Of a stretch of 16,257 nt of DNA, positions 1-7,299 are shown one piece after another. Each line of letters begins with the position of its first letter. The first letter of the stretch is position 1. Source of the stretch: Bacteroidales bacterium UBA714 (GTDB taxonomy: Bacteria; Bacteroidota; Bacteroidia; Bacteroidales; UBA932); NCBI GenBank assembly GCA_002298075.1, contig DBLW01000070.1:1-16257 (forward strand). The letters run 5' to 3'. The notes under the pieces are model-generated. The model was given only the letters and a program-made list of their open reading frames with translations, had not been told where the DNA came from and ran no database searches. The translations under genes were made by a program, and so were the position numbers.

Positions 1-56
1 AACTTCAACGACTGTAATCAACGTTAATCAACTTTGAGTAAAGTCAAACGACTTCA

Positions 57-108
57 ATAAAGTTATCCCGACTTTGAGCTAACTTTATCAAAGTCGGGAT
101 AACTTTAT
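57..108. repeat. Perfect 21-bp inverted repeat (hairpin) downstream of the BACON gene
   Basis: Arms 57-77 and 88-108 are exact reverse complements around a 10-base loop (78-87). The stem core is TTATCCCGACTTTGA. It lies 36 bases past the stop of the minus-strand BACON gene, so it could form a 3'-end hairpin, but no clear U-tract follows on either strand and the stem is AT-rich. The flanking sequence (1-56) repeats related words such as CGACTT, ACTTTGAG and AATCAAC, so this may belong to an intergenic repeat family. The palindrome is seen directly; terminator or repeat-element identity is inference. Confidence 0.7.
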
Positions 109-143
109 AAAACTTACAAGATGCAGTTCACCGGAGGCTTACA

Positions 144-1800
144 TTAGCGAATCGCAATAGATTTTGCCGGAGCTATTCTCGTGGCAGACATTTTTGTGAA
201 ATGTCCTGCCGTTGTTTTTGCCAATGCAACTGAAGCAGGTTTTGCCGGTGAACCTCCAGGAGTAATTTCAACAGTGAAGGTAAGCTCTCCTTCATTACTT
301 ACAGTCGGGGATAATGTGCCATTCTGGTATTTCGTCATTCCAACACAAAGCGCAGCAGCATCAAATGTAATAGTATTATTGCTGTATGTTCCCTTCGCAC
401 CTTCGAGTCCTCCTCCAAGATACCAGCCATATTCATCAGGATTAAGAGCATATCCCAGTTCTTGTACCGCAAATGTCACGGCTTCAGGAGATGAGCAATC
501 AATCTCAAGATAAACCTGCCTATAATTGCCGTCATACTGCTTCATCTCTTCCGGAGTCAGACTGAACCACGAAGCTATATTGTTATACCAATAAGGAGAG
601 TCAAAGAAGAAAACACCAGGTCTGGAAGCATCCGTATAAACATCACATGGCATAGCAACAACCTTTACATTAAAGAATTTTTTTGTAAACACGTCAGTCC
701 ACATGGCATTGCCGTAGAATTCCAAAGTGTTCTTTTCCGTTGTAAATTCTTTCTTGAAAACATCAGAAATAAGATTCAGCTTATCATCTACAGCAAATAC
801 ATATGCAACATAGTCAGCAGCGTCATTCATCGAATTATATGAAACGCTCTTATTTCCATACACGCAAAGACCATCATAGAATAGATGTTCAAAAGAAGAG
901 AAGCCATACTCACCATAATTTGAACCATACACTCCACGGAAATACTCGATATCAGCAGCTACCAGTTCAGCATCAGAAGCAAACTGATTCACATATCCTA
1001 CCGGCTCGCAAGAAATCAGATAATGTACATTCTCATCCGACGGGGTGCATGTAACAGTTGCAGAGGATGTTGTGATGTCAACGACATCAACAGAGAACGT
1101 ATAATTCACATTTGCCGCCTGAGAAACATTTACGACAACCGGTTCAACCTCCTCAGATATGAAAGTTACAGTAGCATTACGCGGTGCATCAGAAGCATTT
1201 GCAGCTACGTTAAGTTTTACGGCTGAAGACGTTTCCTTATAGTTTTCAATTGTAGCGGATGCAGGCTCGACAATAAGCCACGGAACATTAGCCACCGCTG
1301 TCCATGACACTGTAGAGACAACGGTCACAGAAGCAGAAGCACCTGAAGCCGCAATTTCAATAGGTCCCGTAACAGCAGACTCCAAAGCGTCACGTACCTC
1401 GATATACCTTTCATACTTTGCAGCAGCCTGATTAATTGTAAATGTATAGTCAAGAGCCGAATTTCCGTCAGCGGCAATCTTTACCTTGGCAGAACGTGGC
1501 TCCTCTGCAGTGTTCGGATTTACTGCAATCGTCACATTGGTCTTGAGCTCATTTTTGTCGGCATTTCCGACTGATTGCGGAGTAGCTTCCACCCAATCCT
1601 TGTCAGAAGTAATGGTAAAGGCTACGTTTCCGGTTACAGAGAAAGACAGGCTTGTGCCTGCAGCATCAACTGCAACTGCCCCCCCCCGTAAGTGTAATTC
1701 CATCGACTTCAAGCTTCGGCTCGAATGCCTTGTCCTGAGGCTGGCAGGCTATGGCTGCCATAGCTGCAACAAGCATTGCGGAAAAATAATGAAGTTTCAT
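144..1800 (-). CDS. BACON-domain lipoprotein, reading frame interrupted by a G9 tract
   Basis: The best N-terminus is the ATG at 1798-1800. It opens a lipoprotein signal peptide (MKLHYFSAMLVAAMAAIAC) with lipobox AIAC and lipid cysteine at residue 19, followed by QPQDK. About 37 codons in, the frame meets nine consecutive G (1679-1687) and, as written, ends at a TGA (1666-1668) after 44 residues. Removing one G joins it to the long downstream frame and gives a 551-residue protein. That protein has two BACON-like beta-sandwich domains (about residues 40-125 and 130-230 of the repaired protein, with the typical SDKDW and VSWTAVANVPW segments) and a large unrecognised C-terminal region rich in aromatic residues. 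BACON domains are common at the N-terminus of Bacteroidetes surface lipoproteins, where they act as spacers or glycan/mucin binders. It appears to have its own promoter, separate from the upstream operon. Whether the frameshift is phase variation, a mutation or an assembly error is unknown. A start inside the long frame near 1712 is less likely because it would lack any export signal. Confidence 0.8.
1679..1687. repeat. Homopolymer tract C9 (G9 on the coding strand) in the BACON lipoprotein gene
   Basis: Nine C on the plus strand read as nine G in the minus-strand gene, between codon Thr38 and the first BACON domain. Frame arithmetic: the signal-peptide frame (codon first bases at positions divisible by 3) and the BACON frame (first bases leaving remainder 2) differ by exactly one base, so eight G is ON and nine G is OFF. 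Poly-G tracts of this length inside a 5' coding region are classic slipped-strand mispairing sites. A sequencing or assembly length error is the main alternative. Confidence 0.85.
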
Positions 1801-1892
1801 TTCGTTTTTGTTTTAAATGTTGAAATATATCGTTACTTGACTATAAGTACGTTCAGCAGTAGCTCACCATTCAAGTTTCCCCTTGACTTTGG

Positions 1893-1900
1893 CAAATATA
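1893..1900 (-). promoter_or_regulatory. Bacteroidetes-type -7 promoter element for the BACON lipoprotein gene
   Basis: On the minus strand the sequence is TATATTTG, an exact match to the Bacteroidetes -7 consensus TAnnTTTG, about 93 bases upstream of the ATG at 1800. No good -33 TTTG is visible at the usual spacing; that position falls in the terminator stem of the preceding operon. Its place between that terminator and the BACON start supports an independent transcription unit. Confidence 0.5.
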
Positions 1901-1912
1901 ATAATATTTTTA

Positions 1913-1949
1913 AAAACGGAGCCTGATTGCTTCAATCAAGCTCCGTTTT
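1913..1949 (-). terminator. Intrinsic terminator at the 3' end of the susC-susD-protease operon
   Basis: Arms 1913-1929 and 1933-1949 form a 17-bp stem with one mismatch and a 3-base loop (core ACGGAGC/GCTCCGT). On the minus strand GGCTCCG is followed by TTTTT, a standard Rho-independent layout. It lies after the last ORF of the minus-strand operon (stop at 1976). The A-run on the other side would allow it to work in both directions. Confidence 0.8.
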
Positions 1950-1975
1950 ATTGCAAACTCCCGTATGACGGTCTG

Positions 1976-2286
1976 TTAATGCCCTTCTACAGTTTCACTC
2001 TTTGCTGAAAATATGCGATACAAAATAGGTTCGACAGTAAAAGTAACTTTCAACTTAAATTTCTGATTGTCTGCATTTGACACCGGAAACGATTCTGTGC
2101 CGGCCCAGGCCTTATAGGATATCACGGCAAATGCAACATCTCTGCTTAGTGAATAAGTGAAGCTTGCACCATCGACCGGGACGGCATCATATGTGAAAGT
2201 GAAACCTTTTGCTTCATCTTCGATTCAAATTTAACAGAAGACAAACATGAGGCTATTACAGCAGCGTCAATTGTAGTCCTCTGCAT
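1976..2286 (-). pseudogene. Small frameshifted ORF after the lipocalin gene, beta-strand-rich fragment
   Basis: On the minus strand, a frame open from about 2226 to the TAA at 1976-1978 encodes about 82 residues including GFTFTYDAVPVDGASFTYSL and KAWAGTESFPVSNADNQKF, a composition like a surface beta-sandwich domain. Stops lie just upstream in that frame. A second frame starts at an ATG (2284-2286) overlapping the end of the lipocalin gene; it reads MQRTTIDAAVIASCLSSVKF with a lipobox-like IASC and would join the first frame if one base were added near 2216-2222. I interpret this as a decayed or frameshifted last gene of the operon, or a fragment of a larger gene. It could also be a natural short ORF with an unrecognised start. 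Function unknown. Confidence 0.4.
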
Positions 2287-2686
2287 CTTTCCTTACAGAG
2301 TCTGGCACGGTCGCCTTGCTGTAAGTGCAGATTTCTCCAGTACTGTCCATGGTCATAGTCAGCAGGTTGCCATTTACGACAGCAGTATAGCTGGATGACC
2401 AAGGCTTGCCTTTCTCGTATGTTCCGCTAACGATTCCTTTCTTGAATGTGTAGGTGCCTGCAAAGCGCTTGTAATGTCCATCGCCTATTTTCTGGAACAA
2501 TTCGAAGCCACCGTTCGCTTCAAAAATTAGATATATGTCAACTTTGACATTCTGCTCAGCATTCTGGCCGAACCAAGTGTCAAGTTTCCATTCTCCTGTG
2601 ATATCAGCAGTATTTTCTTTTTCCTGGCAACCCGCCCCTGCAATCAGGACAAGGCCCAGGAAGAGCATGTGAAATATATGTTTCAT
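2267..2686 (-). CDS. Small lipocalin-like lipoprotein
   Basis: A 139-residue protein with a lipoprotein signal peptide (MKHIFHMLFLGLVLIAGAGC; lipid Cys20) followed by QEKEN, acidic residues consistent with a Bacteroidetes surface-export signal. The mature part starts ADITGEWKLDTWFG and continues with alternating strands (YLIFEANGGFELFQK, RFAGTYTFKKGIVSGTY, LTMTMDSTGEICTYSK). This GxW-plus-strands pattern is typical of the short lipocalin-like domain families of Bacteroidetes, which form a small beta-barrel. It lies 19 bases downstream of the protease gene and is surely co-transcribed with it. Ligand and role are unknown; it may be an accessory binding protein or a periplasmic or surface inhibitor or chaperone of the protease, but nothing in the sequence decides this. 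Confidence 0.75.
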   Translation of the reverse strand: MKHIFHMLFLGLVLIAGAGCQEKENTADITGEWKLDTWFGQNAEQNVKVDIYLIFEANGGFELFQKIGDGHYKRFAGTYTFKKGIVSGTYEKGKPWSSSYTAVVNGNLLTMTMDSTGEICTYSKATVPDSVRKDAEDYN

Positions 2687-2705
2687 ATCCGTTCTTGTTT
2701 TATTG

Positions 2706-4706
2706 TTACAGCCATCCTCCTGTTTCCGAAACAGCAGGTCTGGCTATAATTGAAATTGTCTTGCTGATTTCCATTGCTCCCGGGTTGTTTGAAGACCCCA
2801 CAGATGAGCCGGCAAGAGCCTTGATTGTGAGCCTTGCACATCCTGTCTTGGTAGGATGCACTTTGAGCTTTCCGTATGCAATTTCAGGGTCTTCCGCAAG
2901 CCCGATGGCGCTCTTGTCTGCCTGAGAAATCTCAACTCCCGTATAAATCAGATTTTCGGCCCCGCTGCCAAAATAGTCAGAAATGTCAATCCTTTTTGCT
3001 TTACCGGTTTCAGCTACGAGTGCAGGTACTCCATCCATCTGCATATAAAGGCGCCACACATCAGCGCATCCTGTTCCCATCTTGCCTTTGTATGGTGAGA
3101 GCTGCATGCTGCCGATTGTGGAACCAACCAATGTCTGCTTCGTTCCATAGAGATATTCATCAAAACCTGTTACGGACGAGAGAAGAATAGCCTTGTATTC
3201 GTCATTCGTGTAGCGTTTTCCTGTTTTGAGAGCGTATGAAAGGCCAAGGGCCGCGACTCCGCTCATGTGAGGGCAGGCCATGGATGTTCCCTGCATATAG
3301 CCATAATTGGTTGGGGTCACCTCACCTGTAAGGTTCCCGTCGTTATCCAGCAGCCTGATAGGTTGGGTAGGCATTGTTGAAAGAATTGTCGCTTTCTCAT
3401 TATATGTTCCTCCAGTGAAGTATTCACCACCTGGAGTAGATATGTTGCAGCCGTGATGATAATTAGTATAGTATGCAGGAAGCCCGTCAACTCCGACTGA
3501 GCAGACACTGATGCATTCTTGAAGTGCAGCCGGATAGCCTGACATCGCAGTGCCGTCATTTCCCGAAGATGCTATGACAAGCCCACCTTCAAGAGCCTGG
3601 CAATTCGACTTTCCGATGAAATATCTGATTGCATCAACTTCAATTTTGTATCCGTTTTTGATATAGGCAGCATCGCTTGTGATGGCTCCTCCCGGTATTC
3701 CGAAAGAGCATTGTGCTATGCAGGCCCCGTTGTCAGCGGCATATTCGAATGCCTTGGCCAAACCTGTCAAAGAAGCGCTGCCGTCACGGTTGAAAATCTG
3801 GCATGACATGATTTTTACGCCATCATTGTTGCCGCTGCCACCTGCGACTCCGCTGACTCCCGTACCATTATTGTTTACAGCTGCCACACTTCCGGCAACA
3901 TGAGTTCCGTGACCGACATTGCCGTCGCTGCGCCAGTCGAGAGTGCCTGTCCAGTCAACGAAGTTGTATCCATGTATATCGTCCTTATATCCGTTCTTGT
4001 CGTCATCCGTGCCATTGTCTTCCCTCTCAGCCGTGTTGCACCACATATTGGCAGCAAGGTCAGGGTGGTCCCACTGCACAGCCTCATCAATGACTGCAAC
4101 AATAACCTCCGGATTACCTGCACAAAGTGTCCATGCCTGGGCAATGTTGAGGTCAGCTCCTTCCTTGGCGGTTGGTGCCCAGCCTTTGTTTCCGGTATTT
4201 TCATATGCCCACTGATCTACATTATATGGGTCATTGAACCTTGTCTTGTCAATGACTCTCGTCTCAGGCCCGGGAACATACGGGAAGGGCTTCCCCACAT
4301 AGTGTTTCTCGATTACAGCATTGTATTCTACCCTTGATACGGAAGCCATTGTGGCCAATACAGCAGCCTTGTCGTCAAGTTCACATTCTTCACCGAAACC
4401 GAACTCGTACCATTTGTCAAGGCCCAGGCTCTTTTTCAACTGGACATCTCCGGTGCTCATGTCGAATACAGGCCGTGCATATATGGCTCCGGTTTCATCC
4501 GCCATGGTTTGTACGCTTTCGGTGCTCCCGCGGTCAATATGGACCATGAGAACTTTGTCTGCCGGGTTAATAATACCTTCTTTAACGATTACCCGGTCTT
4601 CTGTGACCGAAGGTACATGAATCAACTCATCATTGCAGGATGCAAACATTGACAGTACCAATGCCATGCCCGCCCAATTTGCGCCAGTCAATTTTTTTTT
4701 GTGCAT
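2706..4706 (-). CDS. Subtilisin-like (S8) serine protease lipoprotein
   Basis: A 666-residue lipoprotein when started at the ATG at 4704-4706 (MHKKKLTGANWAG). The signal peptide ends FASC with lipid Cys24, followed by NDEL. An N-terminal prodomain-like region spans about 38-135. The peptidase S8 domain spans about 185-515: catalytic Asp207 in VIVAVIDEA, His266 in GHGTHVAG, oxyanion Asn383 in ASSGNDG and Ser475 in GTSMACPHMSG. The triad is complete, so an active endopeptidase is expected. The roughly 150 C-terminal residues look like a beta-sandwich (P/homB-like) domain. An ATG further upstream (4757) is in frame but would put a terminator hairpin inside the coding region and bury the signal peptide, so 4706 is preferred. 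Encoded behind a SusC/SusD pair, it probably cleaves extracellular protein so that peptides can be imported; processing of a locus-encoded partner is an alternative. Confidence 0.9.
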   Translation of the reverse strand: MHKKKLTGANWAGMALVLSMFASCNDELIHVPSVTEDRVIVKEGIINPADKVLMVHIDRGSTESVQTMADETGAIYARPVFDMSTGDVQLKKSLGLDKWYEFGFGEECELDDKAAVLATMASVSRVEYNAVIEKHYVGKPFPYVPGPETRVIDKTRFNDPYNVDQWAYENTGNKGWAPTAKEGADLNIAQAWTLCAGNPEVIVAVIDEAVQWDHPDLAANMWCNTAEREDNGTDDDKNGYKDDIHGYNFVDWTGTLDWRSDGNVGHGTHVAGSVAAVNNNGTGVSGVAGGSGNNDGVKIMSCQIFNRDGSASLTGLAKAFEYAADNGACIAQCSFGIPGGAITSDAAYIKNGYKIEVDAIRYFIGKSNCQALEGGLVIASSGNDGTAMSGYPAALQECISVCSVGVDGLPAYYTNYHHGCNISTPGGEYFTGGTYNEKATILSTMPTQPIRLLDNDGNLTGEVTPTNYGYMQGTSMACPHMSGVAALGLSYALKTGKRYTNDEYKAILLSSVTGFDEYLYGTKQTLVGSTIGSMQLSPYKGKMGTGCADVWRLYMQMDGVPALVAETGKAKRIDISDYFGSGAENLIYTGVEISQADKSAIGLAEDPEIAYGKLKVHPTKTGCARLTIKALAGSSVGSSNNPGAMEISKTISIIARPAVSETGGWL
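4692..4700. repeat. A9 tract in codons 3-5 of the protease gene
   Basis: Nine T on the plus strand read as nine A on the coding strand, immediately after ATG CAC (Lys-Lys-Lys). The gene is in frame as written. A tract this long so near the start could slip and give a low-frequency off state, but lysine-rich signal-peptide starts commonly contain A-runs, so it may have no special role. Confidence 0.8.
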
Positions 4707-4718
4707 AGTAAAAAACAT

Positions 4719-4747
4719 AAAAAGGCAGACGACTGATGTCGTCCGCC
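4719..4747 (-). terminator. Terminator or attenuator hairpin between the SusE/F-like gene and the protease gene
   Basis: On the minus strand GGCGGACGAC and GTCGTCTGCC form a 10-bp stem (one G-U pair in RNA) around the loop ATCA, followed at once by TTTTT (4719-4723). This is a textbook intrinsic terminator. It sits 30 bases after the stop of the 834-residue lipoprotein gene and only about 13 bases before the protease ATG, so no separate promoter fits between it and the protease. I infer a partial terminator that lowers protease and lipocalin expression relative to susC/susD, or a regulated attenuator. Confidence 0.7.
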
Positions 4748-4776
4748 CTTGATTCATATTTGGATGTGCTTCATTT

Positions 4777-7281
4777 TTAACGAATCATTCCAATTGCCGG
4801 AGTTCCGACAAATTTCATTGCGTCAGCCTTGTTTTCAGACTCGAAGGTTCCGTCAAAAGTGCTGGCGTTGAAAGCAACCTCACGGGATGCAGGTCTTTCA
4901 ATCATGCCTTCAAGGGCTGTATAGACCTTGACTGCCCCAGCGGCTTTCTCAGCAGCCTCGATGATTGACTTCTTGTGTCCCTCTGCTGACTCGACGCAGT
5001 TTGCCCGTACATTCTTGAGTGCCCTCTTGATATTCCGGACTTTTGCCTCTGCAGCATTTCTGCCTGCATTGGTGTCTTTGGATGCCTCAATGAACATGAT
5101 GTTTGTGTACCAGAACAAACCGCCTGCGTTCTCAGTGTATCCCGCGTCTTTGTATGCACGTACAAAAATTCCGTCGAAGCCGTACTGTTCGTTACCAGGT
5201 GTGCAGATGACTGCAATGTATCCATCGTCAACAGTAATGCCGACCAGACCGTAGTCACCGTTATAGACTTTTCCGTCTGTAGTTGTCATTCCTGACTTGA
5301 ACCAGTAATCGTTGTTCGTGCCTTTGCCGAATTCGTTCTGCAGATAGTAGAGTCCGCCTCCTGAGTATTCCCAGATCATTGTATCGTCAAACGAAATCTG
5401 AGGGTTTTGGAACATGCCTTTGATTTCTACATATTCGTTCAGGTACTGCTGGCCGTTTTCTTCCTCAATGACATCTTCAATCTCACTGTCGCCGATTGTC
5501 ACGGTAGCTACCTTTGCTCTGAGTACGGATGTCTCTTCAAAAGCGTCGATCGCATACATGTTGTATGTCCCGAACAATCCCTCTGAAAGTGCAGGGGTGA
5601 ATTCTTCGCTAAAATCATCAATCGTCCAATCCTTGTAAATAGGAAGAGGGTCTCCGGTAGTCCTTGCAGTCGCATTTGAAGCGATAGCCTTAAGTTCATA
5701 TCCATTGGAAGCAACTACGACAATTTTGTAGTCAGTACCTGGAACGAGACCAGTTACAGGCGCCGCATATCCTTCTCCGTTAATTGCTTCAAGCACCTCT
5801 TCGCTTACAGGATTCTCCAGTGCTTTAGCGATTGCAGACTGAGGATCGCTTGTGAAGTCGGCGAGAGAAACAACGGCAATGTATGCCTCAGTTATGTCAG
5901 TACCGTAGCACCAGACTTCAAGAGTATTGTCTGTTGAGAAACCCTTAGGCACATATTTGTCAGCCGAGCCGATGCCGGCATTGATTATAACGGGCACGTT
6001 CTCACCTTTGGCAACATAACTGATTTTGTCGAATGAGTTGCCTACAACATTTCCCTGAGCATCCATCGCAACGGTGACAATTGTATATACACCGGTCTTC
6101 GCAAGTTCCAAACCTACGGTTGTGGTTTTTGTTACAGCAGCTGCATTCTCATCACGGGCAACATCGTTGAGCTTGCTCTCATAGTCTGTTGAAGAAACAG
6201 TGCCTTCATAAATTTTGTATTTTGCCTTGGCAACATCTGCTCCGATTGTAAATTGTACAGGAAGTACTCCGTCCTCCGACAGGCCGGCCTTGACTTTCAG
6301 ATTGTAGTCGGTAACTTTTGCGCCAGGAAGAGTGATTACGAGCTTGCCGGATCTGTTTCCGTTGTAGTAACCGGTTGTTACAGAGAACCAAAGTACGACA
6401 CCGTTGACAGGGAAAGTAATGACACCATCTTCCAGCATTCCGTAGTTGTTCGCGTTAAATCCGTTGTCGCTGCAGGCTGAGCCGAAACTGATGTAACCGT
6501 CGTCTCCAAGGATCGCACCGGTAGTGCCTTCAACAATCCATACCTTAGCAGGGTCAGTTGCATCAATAAATGTCGCAGTACCTGCTGTGCAGTTCGGAAC
6601 AAGCTCGTCCTCTGAATACTGGCCCGCAAAGAGTTTTGAGAGCATATAAGGGTTATATACATCGGTAATGCGGTAATATCCCTTCTTGTCATCCCTTTCG
6701 TAGATTTCAATCTTGTCATTAGTTGCATAGACACCTGGAAGATTGAATGCTGATGAAATGACATCGTCAGTCCATGTTCCGTATTGCTCGCCGCCTGCGC
6801 CTGTCACTTTTACCCACTTCACCCTTGTAACAGCGAATGAGAGCGATGTCGGCTTGTCAGAATAGATGTGGACATATTCAGGGTCCTTGCACTCGATACT
6901 GCAATTATATTGCACTCCAAGCTCTGCCTTAGGGAACGACACGGAAAAGACAGTTTCCTTCTGTCCGTCTTTGAAGCTAATGTTTGAAACTGTGAAGATA
7001 TCGCTTGCATCAACATTTCCTCCTGAGGTCGCTGCAGTCGCTGTGACGACAACAGGAACAGTGATTGCGTCGTCTTCGGCAGTACGCATTGCCTTGAAGT
7101 TTAGAACAGCTTCCTCGGCCGGATCGAATTCGACTTTCTTCTGTGCGGCAGACAATGTCTCGAAATAGACTCCATAGCTGTCGTTCTCCGGCTCAGCCGG
7201 CTGGATTACTTCCTCTACGCAAGAAGAGAAGAATCCGAGTCCGACTGCAGCGGCAAATAGTATTTCTGTTATTCTTTTCAT
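4777..7281 (-). CDS. Large SusE/F-like surface lipoprotein
   Basis: An 834-residue lipoprotein (MKRITEILFAAAVGLGFFSSC; lipid Cys21) followed by VEEVIQ, again acidic after the cysteine. Several beta-rich modules can be seen. Residues about 35-150 resemble the Calx-beta/cell-adhesion type N-terminal domain of Bacteroidetes surface lipoproteins (FDPAEEAVLNFKA, SNISFKDGQKETVFSVSF). About 155-315 is a domain beginning YGTWTDD, with features seen in surface glycan-binding proteins. Fibronectin type III-like segments follow (LVPGTDYKIVVVASNGYEL near 520). The last 250 residues, with many W/Y/G, form an unassigned domain. It lies 18 bases downstream of the susD-like gene, the position of SusE/SusF-type binding proteins, so it most likely binds substrate at the cell surface next to SusCD. 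No enzyme motif was recognised. Family assignment is by position and composition rather than a specific motif. Confidence 0.75.
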   Translation of the reverse strand: MKRITEILFAAAVGLGFFSSCVEEVIQPAEPENDSYGVYFETLSAAQKKVEFDPAEEAVLNFKAMRTAEDDAITVPVVVTATAATSGGNVDASDIFTVSNISFKDGQKETVFSVSFPKAELGVQYNCSIECKDPEYVHIYSDKPTSLSFAVTRVKWVKVTGAGGEQYGTWTDDVISSAFNLPGVYATNDKIEIYERDDKKGYYRITDVYNPYMLSKLFAGQYSEDELVPNCTAGTATFIDATDPAKVWIVEGTTGAILGDDGYISFGSACSDNGFNANNYGMLEDGVITFPVNGVVLWFSVTTGYYNGNRSGKLVITLPGAKVTDYNLKVKAGLSEDGVLPVQFTIGADVAKAKYKIYEGTVSSTDYESKLNDVARDENAAAVTKTTTVGLELAKTGVYTIVTVAMDAQGNVVGNSFDKISYVAKGENVPVIINAGIGSADKYVPKGFSTDNTLEVWCYGTDITEAYIAVVSLADFTSDPQSAIAKALENPVSEEVLEAINGEGYAAPVTGLVPGTDYKIVVVASNGYELKAIASNATARTTGDPLPIYKDWTIDDFSEEFTPALSEGLFGTYNMYAIDAFEETSVLRAKVATVTIGDSEIEDVIEEENGQQYLNEYVEIKGMFQNPQISFDDTMIWEYSGGGLYYLQNEFGKGTNNDYWFKSGMTTTDGKVYNGDYGLVGITVDDGYIAVICTPGNEQYGFDGIFVRAYKDAGYTENAGGLFWYTNIMFIEASKDTNAGRNAAEAKVRNIKRALKNVRANCVESAEGHKKSIIEAAEKAAGAVKVYTALEGMIERPASREVAFNASTFDGTFESENKADAMKFVGTPAIGMIR

Positions 7282-7299
7282 AATGTTCAGTAGTTTTTG

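Noticed and set aside
4707..4757. ATG at 4757 as the true start of the protease
   Set aside because: It would precede the signal peptide with a polar stretch and overlap a terminator stem. The 4706 start gives a normal lipoprotein signal peptide. A regulatory leader role is kept as a finding.
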